Origin: Verrucomicrobiaceae bacterium
GTDB lineage: Bacteria; Verrucomicrobiota; Verrucomicrobiia; Verrucomicrobiales; Verrucomicrobiaceae
Direction: 5' to 3'
Assembly (NCBI GenBank): GCA_016795365.1
Contig: JAEUHN010000001.1
Span: 248,001-312,000 of the forward strand
DNA length: 64,000 nt
In this document: positions 26,867 to 35,444 of the stretch, in pieces
Layout of the letters: the number at the start of each line of letters is the position of its first letter
Numbering within the stretch: the stretch's first letter is position 1
Position numbers and translations under genes: made by a program
Notes under the pieces: generated by a model
Seen by the model: the letters and a program-made list of their open reading frames with translations, nothing else
The model's database searches: none
What the model was told of the DNA's origin: nothing

Positions 26867-27193
26867 TCAGAACTCCGGCAAATCGTCCACCTCCAGCGGC
26901 CTTCGAAAACAATGCCGGATAGATAGGATGACCACTCTCTGACCATCGACGGTGAAAAGGATTCGATACTGGCCTCTCCGCTTGTGAAATAGCACCTGAC
27001 GGATCTTACGCGCGAAGCGTTCGCTTTCAGGTGCCAGTCGATGACTCAGGGGTCTGCTGGCCAGCGACTCCACCTTGGCGATCAAGTCATCCCGCCATTT
27101 GTCTGCCGCTCGAGGAGCGCGTTCGCGAATCCATCGAATCACCTCCTCGGCCTCGCGCAGGGCGTTCCGGGTGTATTCGATCTCGTAGCTCAT
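26867..27193 (-). CDS. ParE/RelE-family toxin (108 aa)
   Basis: The sequence shows the ParE/RelE fold: two N-terminal helices rich in Ala/Glu/Arg (NALREAEEVIRWIRERAP, KWRDDLIAKVESLASRP) then a beta-sheet (RKIRQVLFHKRRGQYRILFTVDGQRVVILSIRH). Members inhibit gyrase or cleave mRNA on ribosomes; which applies cannot be told here. The start overlaps the antitoxin stop (ATGA), the usual antitoxin-first arrangement. Confidence 0.88.
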   Translation of the reverse strand: MSYEIEYTRNALREAEEVIRWIRERAPRAADKWRDDLIAKVESLASRPLSHRLAPESERFARKIRQVLFHKRRGQYRILFTVDGQRVVILSIRHCFRRPLEVDDLPEF

Positions 27194-27468
27194 AGCTCGC
27201 GCAAACGTTTGTGCGCCGTGGCCATGGAGACGGTCCTGCCCTTCTTCATGTCATCTAGACCTGCCTTGATGGACTTGAGCGCCGCCAGCTCCTCCTGGCA
27301 GGCTAACAGCTTCTCATAGGCTTCCCGGCCCATGACTACGCCTGCTGCGCGTCCATTGACTGTGAGCACCTCCGGCCGCTGGGTGCGATTCAACCTGGCA
27401 AGATGGGCTTTGGCATTTCGCTGGAAGGAGGTGAGAGGATGGATGTCTTCGAGCTGGATCATAAGCAT
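27190..27468 (-). CDS. Phd/YefM-family antitoxin (92 aa)
   Basis: A short protein with the Phd/YefM N-terminal DNA-binding fold (DIHPLTSFQRNAKAHLARL, PEVLTVNGRAAGVVMGREAYEKLL) and a charged C-terminal helix (DDMKKGRTVSMATAHKRLREL) that would wrap the toxin. ATG 27468 or the ATG two codons later (MIQLEDI) may be the start. Such antitoxins usually repress their own operon. Confidence 0.88.
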   Translation of the reverse strand: MLMIQLEDIHPLTSFQRNAKAHLARLNRTQRPEVLTVNGRAAGVVMGREAYEKLLACQEELAALKSIKAGLDDMKKGRTVSMATAHKRLREL

Positions 27469-27614
27469 GGAATTCCTTGTTAATTCTCATGCTCCCTTTC
27501 TCGCTGCAAATGGCAAGCCCGGGTTTCCATCCATGGGGACAACTTTTTTCGCCTGACACTGTAATCGTCTCCTGAAAACCGGCCATCTGCGGAGTGAACC
27601 CCCAACTTACTCCG

Positions 27615-30179
27615 ATGAAAACGATCCCTCTTCTCCTCGCGCTGGTCCTTCCCGCCACTCTGCTGGCGACCGGGCAGCAGGTGCGCTTTGCGCTGACCAT
27701 GCACTGTGAAACCTCTGGTGGCGGTGGCACCACGGGCATTCCGTTCACGCCGAACTTCATGGGCCTCAGCACCACTACGGTCACGTATGTGCAGTGGCGC
27801 GAGGCCTTGATCAACTTCGCGAAGCAATGCCATGCGCGAGGCCTGCCGTGGCAGTATCAGAGCGACTACAACTTCCTGGAGGGTGTGCGCCGATTCGAGG
27901 TCAACGGAGGCATCACCGGCACGCAGATCATGAACGGCACCTGGTCGGATGCTTCGCTCTCGGCTTACACCTTCGGCGGCGTGACGACATCCACAAACAC
28001 CGGCGGCAAAAACGTGCTCAAGTATCTGCACGAAGATCTCGGAGTGAATCTCGATCCGCATTCGCATGAGTCGAACCCTAGCTACAACTACGCCGACGTG
28101 GCGTGGCTTATCGACGTGGGCTGCGACACCGATGCGACTCAGGTCGTGGGAGGGCATGTCTATGTCACGACGTCGAGCAAGTATCAGAACTGGCCCAAGT
28201 TCATCGGCGGGCTCACGGCAGCGACGCACACGGTGAGCGGCAGTCCTTATGTCTGGACGCCGCACCTCATGATGGGCGGCGGTGGCGACACGCACCGGGA
28301 TGATCCGCACTGCACTGGCCTGTGGAAGCCTTTGGACGCGAACAACTACTTCACCGATGGCGGCTCGCTCGCGGTGATCGGGCACTGGGAGCAGGACTTC
28401 TTCGAGATCGACCGGCTGCTGCGCTCGCTGGAGGACAACTCCTTGCCGCACAACAACAAGCTGTGGACCTGTGGTCGGGTGGTGAACCATCGTGATCTTA
28501 TGACGACGGGCTATCTGGCCATCAAGGTGCCAGCCATCCTCAATACGATCCAAGAGTGGCGGGATGCGGGCAGGTTCCAGGTGAAGACATTTGAGGACAT
28601 TTATTCGGAATGGACCACGACCTACGTGAGCGCATCCAGCCTCTACCTCCGCCCGATGGACAACATCAGCTTCTCGCTGAACTGGCAGGAGTTCTGTTAC
28701 ACCGGCCAGAGCAACAACGAGCTGCGGACGTTACTGAATCATCACGAGAGCCAACGCGTGCCGGTGGATGTGTTCCTGACCACGTGGCAGACGGACATCC
28801 TCGAATCGCAGGCACCAGAGCTGCTCGGGCGCTTGCTCAGCAGTCGCTGGGTGAACGTGGCCTACCACATTCGTGCGCCGAAGCCGTATGCCTATGACAG
28901 CACGAAGACCATCGTCTGGCGCAGCTACACGAGCGCTGATGTGGCCACCTATGAATCGTCGCAGCTCGACATGGTGACGGGTCAGCCTGTGAGTGGAGTG
29001 AGCGGTGGCTTCGCGAAGCTAACTTCGCTCTACGGCAGCACGCCGCGTCTCGTGGGGCCGAATGCCAGCGACTCGAATGCAAGGTCCACGGTGCTGCCTT
29101 ACTTCTACACGGCGGGTGTGCGCCTCATCGTTCAGCACGACAGCAACAACGCGGTGAACTTCGGCACGATGTGGAACTCTGGGACGCAGAGCATGAACGT
29201 GCGACCGGAGAGCTACGACTGGCGATTGATCGAGACCTTCGACACGTCGAAGGCAACCCAACCGATCTCAAACACGCTCGACGATGCGATCACCAACGCG
29301 CACAACGCTAGCGGTGCGCAGTCGCCCTACTTCGTCGGTGTGAAGCTGCACGACAACGACCTCATCGCCACCGAATCAGCCTGGAACAAGATCTACATGC
29401 TCGGCAAGCGCACGCCGAACTGGGATCCCTACACTCAATACAATCCTGACAACTCACTTCGATGGGCGACACCTCTGAGCGCAGGCGAGCCAGACCGCCG
29501 GCGCGCAATCTACACGGGCATCGTCACGAGCGCGGCCGCACGGCGCACCACGCTCAACCTCATGGATGGCCGCGACATGCTGTCGATGCTCGGCGAGGAG
29601 GCTGCGCGACCGATCGGTCTGAGCGCGACGGAAGTCGTCGAAGGCTCGCCCGTTGGCAGCACGATCGCTGAGATCACCGGCGGCGGTGCGGAGAGCGGAC
29701 TTCGCTGCACGTATGCGCTGGTGAGTGGCACGGGCAGCGATGACAACGCAGCCTTCACGGTCAGCGGCAGCAGTTTGCTCAATGCCGTCGTGCTCAGCAG
29801 CAGCCAGCCGGTGCGGCATCTGCGCCTCCGTTGGACCGATGGCGGTGGCAACACCGAAGAGCGCGCTTTGACCATCGTGGTCGCGAGAGCGGATGATGAT
29901 GGTGATGGCTTCAGCGAAACCGACGAGATCGCGGCGGGGACGAACCCGCGCGATTCTTCGTCACGTCTCGCGGTGAGTTCTTCAGGCCTGAGCGGCAATT
30001 CGATGACGATCAACTGGAGCAGCGTGATCGGGAAGACCTACCACATCGACTGGTCCAGCGACCTCAGCGCCTGGACCACTGTGCCGGGCACGCAGATCAC
30101 GGCGACGAGCACCACCACCTCCGAGACGGTCTCCAATGCGACCGGAGCACAGATGTTCTTCCGAGTCGTGAGCGAGTAG
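27615..30179 (+). CDS. Large secreted protein, possible deacetylase-like barrel with calcium-loop C-terminus (854 aa)
   Basis: ATG 27615 opens a signal peptide (MKTIPLLLALVLPATLLATG). The first about 330 residues, with MHCETSG, QWREALINFAKQCHARGLPW, LHEDLGVNLDPHSHES and later HLMMGGGGDTHRDD, are rich in His/Asp/Glu and recall metal-dependent polysaccharide-deacetylase-like barrels, but I cannot match a family. The middle (about 340-650) is unrecognised. A cadherin-like region (about 675-765) and a DDDGDGFSETDE calcium loop (about 775) precede a C-terminal beta domain that often ends verrucomicrobial surface proteins. The gene stands alone, divergent from the toxin-antitoxin pair. Confidence 0.75.
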   Translation: MKTIPLLLALVLPATLLATGQQVRFALTMHCETSGGGGTTGIPFTPNFMGLSTTTVTYVQWREALINFAKQCHARGLPWQYQSDYNFLEGVRRFEVNGGITGTQIMNGTWSDASLSAYTFGGVTTSTNTGGKNVLKYLHEDLGVNLDPHSHESNPSYNYADVAWLIDVGCDTDATQVVGGHVYVTTSSKYQNWPKFIGGLTAATHTVSGSPYVWTPHLMMGGGGDTHRDDPHCTGLWKPLDANNYFTDGGSLAVIGHWEQDFFEIDRLLRSLEDNSLPHNNKLWTCGRVVNHRDLMTTGYLAIKVPAILNTIQEWRDAGRFQVKTFEDIYSEWTTTYVSASSLYLRPMDNISFSLNWQEFCYTGQSNNELRTLLNHHESQRVPVDVFLTTWQTDILESQAPELLGRLLSSRWVNVAYHIRAPKPYAYDSTKTIVWRSYTSADVATYESSQLDMVTGQPVSGVSGGFAKLTSLYGSTPRLVGPNASDSNARSTVLPYFYTAGVRLIVQHDSNNAVNFGTMWNSGTQSMNVRPESYDWRLIETFDTSKATQPISNTLDDAITNAHNASGAQSPYFVGVKLHDNDLIATESAWNKIYMLGKRTPNWDPYTQYNPDNSLRWATPLSAGEPDRRRAIYTGIVTSAAARRTTLNLMDGRDMLSMLGEEAARPIGLSATEVVEGSPVGSTIAEITGGGAESGLRCTYALVSGTGSDDNAAFTVSGSSLLNAVVLSSSQPVRHLRLRWTDGGGNTEERALTIVVARADDDGDGFSETDEIAAGTNPRDSSSRLAVSSSGLSGNSMTINWSSVIGKTYHIDWSSDLSAWTTVPGTQITATSTTTSETVSNATGAQMFFRVVSE

Positions 30180-30409
30180 AACGGTCCCGACCTTTGCATG
30201 ATCAATCGAATGATTGACCGCCCCAGCAGAGTCTGCGGTGCAGAGACATGCCCCGAGATGACGAGAGTGATTCACGGCGGTTCAATGCGAGCAACGAACT
30301 CCCACCACGCCCTGTGTGAGCTTCACTCCAGCTTCGGTGGCCTGGGCTCGGACAGCAGGTCGTTGAGGGTGTCGGGTGGCTTGGGGAGTTCCATCGGCTG
30401 GAACTTTTC

Positions 30410-33262
30410 TCACGAGGGCACGAGGTGCGGCTCCACAACTTTCGATGCAGGCGGTGAGACTTGATGGTCCGGCTGCTTGGGGCCGACATCTCGATACTCG
30501 AAATCAGCCTGACCCTTCAGGAGCGGCCAGCCAAGAAGGTGGTCACGGAGCAGGTTGCGAATGGTGGTGGAGTCAGCGTCAGCATGGGTGCTGATCAAGT
30601 CGGGCATTGACTTCGAATAGTGCGGCGGCTCGTAGTCGAGCCGCACGGTTGAACGACGTTCATCCAGCAGCGGCAAGCTGGAACCTCGACCGGGCACGTA
30701 GTCGTAGCTACGGCCATCGCTGGAGACGATGATGTCGGCGGGCTTGAAGCTGTCGAGCGGCCAGGGATTGGGGTAGCGGCGGCGGGGTTTGGCGGGCTGC
30801 GGCTCGACGGGCTTTACGAAGCCGGGATCCAAAGAGACACCTCGCTTTGCCAACGTCGCCTGGAGGTTCTTCAATGCTTCTTCCAATTGCTTCACGGCCT
30901 CTGCCGGAAGCGACTCAGTTCTCAATCGAGTGGCGACTGACTTTAAATCAGTGGCCGCTTTCTGTAGCTGCGCGCTCGAAGCGGACTTCTTCTCATTGCC
31001 TTGCTTCGCCTTTTCAATTGCCGCATCGAGCGCCGGTAGATCGCCGGATTTGACCAAATGGATGCTCACGGGGCCGTGGAAGGACATATTGCCGGTGCTA
31101 GAAATCATGACGGTGGCGTTCTGCCCGCTGATCATTAGCTGGCCGTTCAGCGCGACCACGTTGCCAGTGAACGAGGTGACCTGTTCGGCATCCGGCTTCT
31201 CGTGGTGCTTCATTTCACCATCGTAGAAGACGCAAGCGGAACCAGGCGGATCCATGAGCGGATTACTGAGAGGCACTTTGAAGGGCACGGTGGTGGACTT
31301 TGCAGACTGGAGCCACTCGGCAGTGATCCAGGCAGGTGGCGGGGCAGGTTTCTTGGGCTGGCCTTTGACCGCGCGCTGCCAGTGCTCAGGCAGCACGTCG
31401 AGGCTGGTGACGAACGTGGCTTCATCGGCGTCGATGGTTGCCTTGCCGTCCTTGCCCACGGTGATCCGCCCGTCGCCATGGAAGAACTGGACACGGATAG
31501 GATTCTTCGCGTCGATCAACGCGATGTCCGCGGCGCGTATCGGGCCGGCTGAAAGGTTCTGTGCGTTGGGATGATAAAGGATCGTGGTGCCTGGGTTGGC
31601 GGGCACGCTGAGACGGCTGGCGGTTTCGAGCCACTGCTGGTCGAGCGCGTCGATCCAGTTCACGGCTTTCATCTTCTTCAGCGCTCCTTCCATGATCTCC
31701 CGCGCGATGGGCGCGGCAACGGCTCCGCCGCTCACGCTTTCGCCGAAGCTGCCTTCATACACGACGACGACGGCGAGCTTCGGGTTGTCCGCAGGAGCGA
31801 AGCCGGTGAACCAGGCGAGCCACTTGCTCTTGTCGCGATTCTCCCCGACGACCCACTGCGCGCTGCCGGTTTTGGCGGCGACCGTGATGCCTTCGATCTG
31901 AGCTGCATGGCTGGTGCCGCCGTCGCCTTGCACGCTCTCGATCATGCCGCGCTTCACGAGGTCGAGGTGCTCAGGCCTGAGCCCTTTCGCGATGAGGTCG
32001 GTGCGCACCTGGGCGGGCTCGCGGGTCTTGAGCAGGCGGGGTGCGAGAACTTTGCCGCCATTGCTGATCGCGGCGGTGGCGACGGCGACTTGCAGCGGTG
32101 TGGCGGTGGTGATTTGCCCAATCGACAGACTAGCCAGCACGCCAGGCAGCATGTTGTGGCCCTGCGTTTGTTGGTAGTAGGCGTCGGTGGGGACAAACCC
32201 CTTGTTCTCCTGCAAGGGCAGACCGGTGGGCTGGCCGAAGCCGAGGTCGCTGGCCATGCTGGTGATGGGGTCGGCTCCGGTCTTGAGCGCGGCCTGGTAG
32301 AACCAGGTGTTGCACGAGCGCTTGATGGCGGTGACGAGGTCGATGGGGCCTTCGGGAACCTTGCTCCAGTTGCGAAAGGTGCGGTCGCCGATCTTAAACT
32401 CGAGCGAGCCATCGAAGATCGATTTCTCGTCAATCGCGCCGCTCTTCAATCCGGCGAGCGCGGTGACGAGCTTGAAGGTGGACGCGGGGTAGTAGGGACG
32501 GCTGAAAGCCCGGCCAACGAATGGATGCGTGGGATCCTTGAGCACGGCCAGGAATCGCTCTTCCTTGGTGAAGTGGACGAGTTCATTCGGATTGAACGTG
32601 GGCCACGAGGCGAGGGCGAGGATGTCGCCGGTGTTCGGATCGAGCACGACGGCGGCTCCGCCTCTGGGGGCGCGCTTCTGGAGTATGCTCTCGGCGAGGG
32701 CCTGGATGTTGGCGTCGAGCGTGAGATGCACGTCTTGTTTGACAGCGAGCGTGGCTTCTTGTGACAGCTCAATACCTGCACTTCCACCGCAGACAGGCTT
32801 TGGCTGTGGAGGTGAGAAGCCTTTCGCAAAGCCGAGCACCTGCGCGCCAAGAGTTTGCTTCGGGTAACGTCGCTCACCGATGCTGGGGCTTTCGGCGAGG
32901 ACGACGCCGTTGCGGTCCAAGATGCGACCGCGCGGCGGGGCATCGGCTTGAACACGAGGCTGAATGCCGAAGCCAGAGGCGAGAATGATCAGGGTGATCA
33001 AGGGCCAGGCATTGAGCCGCATCGGAGCGGGCGGGGGCAACAGCTTCCGTGGCTCGGCTTTCCCCGCCTGCCACAGACCGGCCACCGGCCACGCGACACA
33101 CGCCACGAGAGCGAGCATCGCCAGCAGATGCCGGGCCTGCGGACTGCGGAAGAACCATCGGCCAACGATCAGCGCGAGAGCAATGGCGGTGATCTGCCAC
33201 AGAGAATGCAAGAGCATCCAGCCGATGCGCTCGGCGAGCGGGAAGGTGAGGAGCGTGTTCAT
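30410..33262 (-). CDS. BlaR1-like membrane region fused to class B penicillin-binding protein (950 aa)
   Basis: Residues 10-65 form two helices very like the start of BlaR1/M56 proteins (GWMLLHSLWQITAIALALIVG, HLLAMLALVACVAWP). There is no HExxH metallopeptidase. A third helix (83-100) leads directly to a class B PBP: RGRILDRNG (111-119), a dimerisation region with TLDANIQ, and a transpeptidase domain with active-site S261TFK264, S316CN318 and K464TG466. Residues 560-950 are an unrecognised C-terminal extension with beta-rich parts, a helical AQLQKAATDLKSVATRL segment and a proline-rich end. The start overlaps the blaI stop by 4 bp (ATGA). In known systems BlaR1 binds beta-lactam and cleaves BlaI; here the sensor module is a complete transpeptidase, so signalling must work differently. 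Confidence 0.88.
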   Translation of the reverse strand: MNTLLTFPLAERIGWMLLHSLWQITAIALALIVGRWFFRSPQARHLLAMLALVACVAWPVAGLWQAGKAEPRKLLPPPAPMRLNAWPLITLIILASGFGIQPRVQADAPPRGRILDRNGVVLAESPSIGERRYPKQTLGAQVLGFAKGFSPPQPKPVCGGSAGIELSQEATLAVKQDVHLTLDANIQALAESILQKRAPRGGAAVVLDPNTGDILALASWPTFNPNELVHFTKEERFLAVLKDPTHPFVGRAFSRPYYPASTFKLVTALAGLKSGAIDEKSIFDGSLEFKIGDRTFRNWSKVPEGPIDLVTAIKRSCNTWFYQAALKTGADPITSMASDLGFGQPTGLPLQENKGFVPTDAYYQQTQGHNMLPGVLASLSIGQITTATPLQVAVATAAISNGGKVLAPRLLKTREPAQVRTDLIAKGLRPEHLDLVKRGMIESVQGDGGTSHAAQIEGITVAAKTGSAQWVVGENRDKSKWLAWFTGFAPADNPKLAVVVVYEGSFGESVSGGAVAAPIAREIMEGALKKMKAVNWIDALDQQWLETASRLSVPANPGTTILYHPNAQNLSAGPIRAADIALIDAKNPIRVQFFHGDGRITVGKDGKATIDADEATFVTSLDVLPEHWQRAVKGQPKKPAPPPAWITAEWLQSAKSTTVPFKVPLSNPLMDPPGSACVFYDGEMKHHEKPDAEQVTSFTGNVVALNGQLMISGQNATVMISSTGNMSFHGPVSIHLVKSGDLPALDAAIEKAKQGNEKKSASSAQLQKAATDLKSVATRLRTESLPAEAVKQLEEALKNLQATLAKRGVSLDPGFVKPVEPQPAKPRRRYPNPWPLDSFKPADIIVSSDGRSYDYVPGRGSSLPLLDERRSTVRLDYEPPHYSKSMPDLISTHADADSTTIRNLLRDHLLGWPLLKGQADFEYRDVGPKQPDHQVSPPASKVVEPHLVPS

Positions 33263-33648
33263 GATTTGCCACGAGTTTGCTGATCCAGGAGCTTCTTGAT
33301 CTCAGCGGCTTCGGCCTTGCTGAGCTTCGAATTGCCGAGCGCTTGCAGCACGAGTTCGCTCACGCTGCCCTGGAAGAGCCGGTCGAGCAGATCGCCCACC
33401 ATTTGCTTCTTCGTCGTGTCCGGTGGCACAGCGGGGCTGTAGCTGTGGGTGCGGTCTGCATCGTCACGAATGACGAGTCCCTTGTCCGTCATGATCTGGA
33501 AAAACTTGAGCACCGTGGTGTAGGCGAGCGGTGGATCGCGCTCCTCGTTCAAGGTCTCCATCACCTCGCGCACGGTGGCGGGATGCTTTCTCCAGAGCGC
33601 GCGCAGGATGGCGAGTTCGGACTCGGTCGGCTTGGGCAAATCGGGCAT
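33259..33648 (-). CDS. blaI: BlaI/MecI-family transcriptional repressor (129 aa)
   Basis: A winged-helix repressor of the penicillinase repressor family: PTESELAILRALWRKHPATVREVMETL (helices 1-2), LAYTTVLKFFQIMTDKGLVIR (recognition helix and wing), and a C-terminal dimerisation helix with KQMVGDLLDRLFQGS. Length fits the family. Homologues bind inverted repeats at their own promoter as dimers. A 41-bp dyad directly upstream of the ATG is a strong operator candidate, and the next gene encodes the BlaR-like PBP fusion. A candidate promoter places transcription start at or next to the ATG. Confidence 0.93.
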   Translation of the reverse strand: MPDLPKPTESELAILRALWRKHPATVREVMETLNEERDPPLAYTTVLKFFQIMTDKGLVIRDDADRTHSYSPAVPPDTTKKQMVGDLLDRLFQGSVSELVLQALGNSKLSKAEAAEIKKLLDQQTRGKS

Positions 33649-33654
33649 TTGGCG

Positions 33655-33698
33655 GTTCTACTAATTTCTTCGTTTTTAGTCAACGAATAAATTAGTAG
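33655..33698 (-). promoter_or_regulatory. 41-bp dyad overlapping the blaI promoter (probable BlaI operator)
   Basis: CTACTAATTTCTTCGTT (33658-33674) pairs with 33682-33698 with one mismatch in 17 bp and a 7-base centre. On the minus strand TTGACT (33683-33678) and TAGAAC (33660-33655), 17 bp apart, look like -35 and -10 elements. That puts the start at about 33648-33649, the first base of blaI. The element is strongly AT-rich in GC-rich DNA and lies between divergent genes. Confidence 0.65.
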
Positions 33699-33847
33699 AT
33701 CTCTACGAACGAGTTTGGAGACAAGGTTGCGCGGTGGAGTTTCAGCACTCGCTCCGACTCGCAAACCTCGCTCCATCAAGGGCTGGCACAAGAAAGCCGC
33801 ACTTCCTGGCTGCACGAATGGACGGCGATGCTTTAATCGCCGCTCCC

Positions 33848-34852
33848 ATGACTTACCCTCAAGTCCAAGACTCCCTTCGTTCGTCCCCACGTGCCTGGCT
33901 TGTCACCGGTGCTGCTGGATTCATTGGTTCCCACGTGGTTGAAAAACTCCTCTCCCTCGGCCAGCGCGTGCGAGTAATGGATAACTACTTCTCCAGCACG
34001 CCGCGCAATCTGGAGATCGTGCGCGGCATCGTGGGCGACGAGGCGGCCGGACGTCTGGAGTTTGTCCAGGGCGACATCCGTTCGGAAGGTGACTGCGCCA
34101 ATGCGGTGCAGGGGATGGATCAAGTCATTCACCTCGCCGCGATGGGCAGCGTGCCCATGTCGATGGACAAGCCGCTGGAGTGCAATGAGATCAATGTGAC
34201 GGGCACGCTGAACATGATGCAGGCAGCCCACTCGTCAGGCATCCGGCGCTTCGTCTATGCGAGCAGTAGCGCGGTGTATGGAGACGATGCCTTGCCCACG
34301 AAGGTGGAGCACAGCCTGGGCAGACCATTGTCACCGTATGCAGCCAGCAAGTTCATCGACGAGGTCTATGCACGCACCTACCTCATGGCGTATGGATTGC
34401 AGACGGTGGGCCTGCGGTTCTTCAATGTCTTCGGCCCCCGGCAGGACCCGAAGGGAGCCTACGCCGCCGTCATTCCCTGCTGGATCAGCCAGATGCAGAA
34501 TAGCGAGCCGGTTTACATCAATGGCACGGGCGAGAACACACGAGACTTCTGCTTCGTGCGCGACGTGGTGCAGGCCTTGATCCTGGCCAGCATGACGACA
34601 AACGAGGAAGCCTTCGGCAACGCCTTCAATGTCGGCCTCGGCAAGGCCACCGACCTCAACGAACTCTTCTCGACAATCCGCACGCTGGTGCAGGAGCAGT
34701 CGGGCAAAGCGGTCTCCGATGTGATTCATCGCGCGCCGCGAGCAGGCGACATCCTGCACTCCTGCGCGAACACGGATCGCGTGCAGAGCGTGCTGCAGTT
34801 TGCGCCTGAATACTCCGTGATGGAAGGCCTGCGAATCACCGTGGCGAGCTAG
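33848..34852 (+). CDS. NAD-dependent UDP-sugar epimerase/dehydratase, WbpP-like (334 aa)
   Basis: An extended SDR enzyme with the NAD motif TGAAGFIGSH near residue 18, the catalytic Ser/Tyr-Lys set (YASSSAVYGD, PYAASK) and RFFNVFGPRQDPKGAYAAVIP. The last stretch resembles UDP-N-acetylglucosamine C4-epimerases of the WbpP/TviC type, which supply N-acetylgalactosamine precursors for surface polysaccharides. Exact sugar is inferred. ATG 33848 is preferred because it starts 12 residues before the Rossmann motif region; the open frame upstream runs into the blaI promoter region. The next gene starts 3 bp after its stop. Confidence 0.88.
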   Translation: MTYPQVQDSLRSSPRAWLVTGAAGFIGSHVVEKLLSLGQRVRVMDNYFSSTPRNLEIVRGIVGDEAAGRLEFVQGDIRSEGDCANAVQGMDQVIHLAAMGSVPMSMDKPLECNEINVTGTLNMMQAAHSSGIRRFVYASSSAVYGDDALPTKVEHSLGRPLSPYAASKFIDEVYARTYLMAYGLQTVGLRFFNVFGPRQDPKGAYAAVIPCWISQMQNSEPVYINGTGENTRDFCFVRDVVQALILASMTTNEEAFGNAFNVGLGKATDLNELFSTIRTLVQEQSGKAVSDVIHRAPRAGDILHSCANTDRVQSVLQFAPEYSVMEGLRITVAS

Positions 34853-34855
34853 ACC

Positions 34856-35443
34856 ATGAACGCACTCGACACGCTCAACACGATCATCCGCCATCGCCGC
34901 ACGATCAAGCCCCCGAGCATGGATGCGGCGAAGCCCGTCGATCGCGCCCTGCTCATATCCTTGCTGGAAAACGGCACCTGGGCACCCACGCATGGCGTGA
35001 CCGAACCATGGCGGTTCCGCGTCTATGAAGGCGACTCACGAGCCTCGCTGGCGAAAGCGCTCGGTGACCTCTACCGTGCAACCACGCCACCGAACGAGTT
35101 TCGTGACGACAAACTGATCAAGCTCAGCGAGAACGCCTTGCTCGCACCCACGGTCGTGGTGGTATGGATGCAGCGCACTGTGGGACACAAGGTGCCCGCC
35201 ATCGAAGAACTCGAGGCCGTGGCCTGCGCGATGCAGAATATCATGCTCAGTGCGGCGGCGGTAGGGCTGGGGTCCTTCTGGAGTTCACCACCGCTGATCG
35301 AGACGAATGCGTTCCGCCAGTGGCTGGGCATCGGTGCCGAAGACCAATGCCTGGGGCTGCTCTACCTCGGCTGGCCGAAGGATGGATTCGAATGGCCCAA
35401 GAGCCAGCGCAAACCCGTCGAGAGTTTTGTTTCCTGGGCGTGA
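34856..35443 (+). CDS. Nitroreductase family protein, YdjA-like (195 aa)
   Basis: A flavin-dependent oxidoreductase of the small nitroreductase subgroup: IIRHRRTIKPP at the N-terminus (FMN phosphate contacts), APTHGVTEPWRF near 43-54, AVACAMQNIMLSAAAVGLGSFW in the centre and GLLYLGWPK at the C-terminus. It works as an FMN homodimer using NAD(P)H; the physiological substrate is unknown. It begins 3 bp after the epimerase stop and is probably co-transcribed. Confidence 0.92.
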   Translation: MNALDTLNTIIRHRRTIKPPSMDAAKPVDRALLISLLENGTWAPTHGVTEPWRFRVYEGDSRASLAKALGDLYRATTPPNEFRDDKLIKLSENALLAPTVVVVWMQRTVGHKVPAIEELEAVACAMQNIMLSAAAVGLGSFWSSPPLIETNAFRQWLGIGAEDQCLGLLYLGWPKDGFEWPKSQRKPVESFVSWA

Positions 35444-35444
35444 T

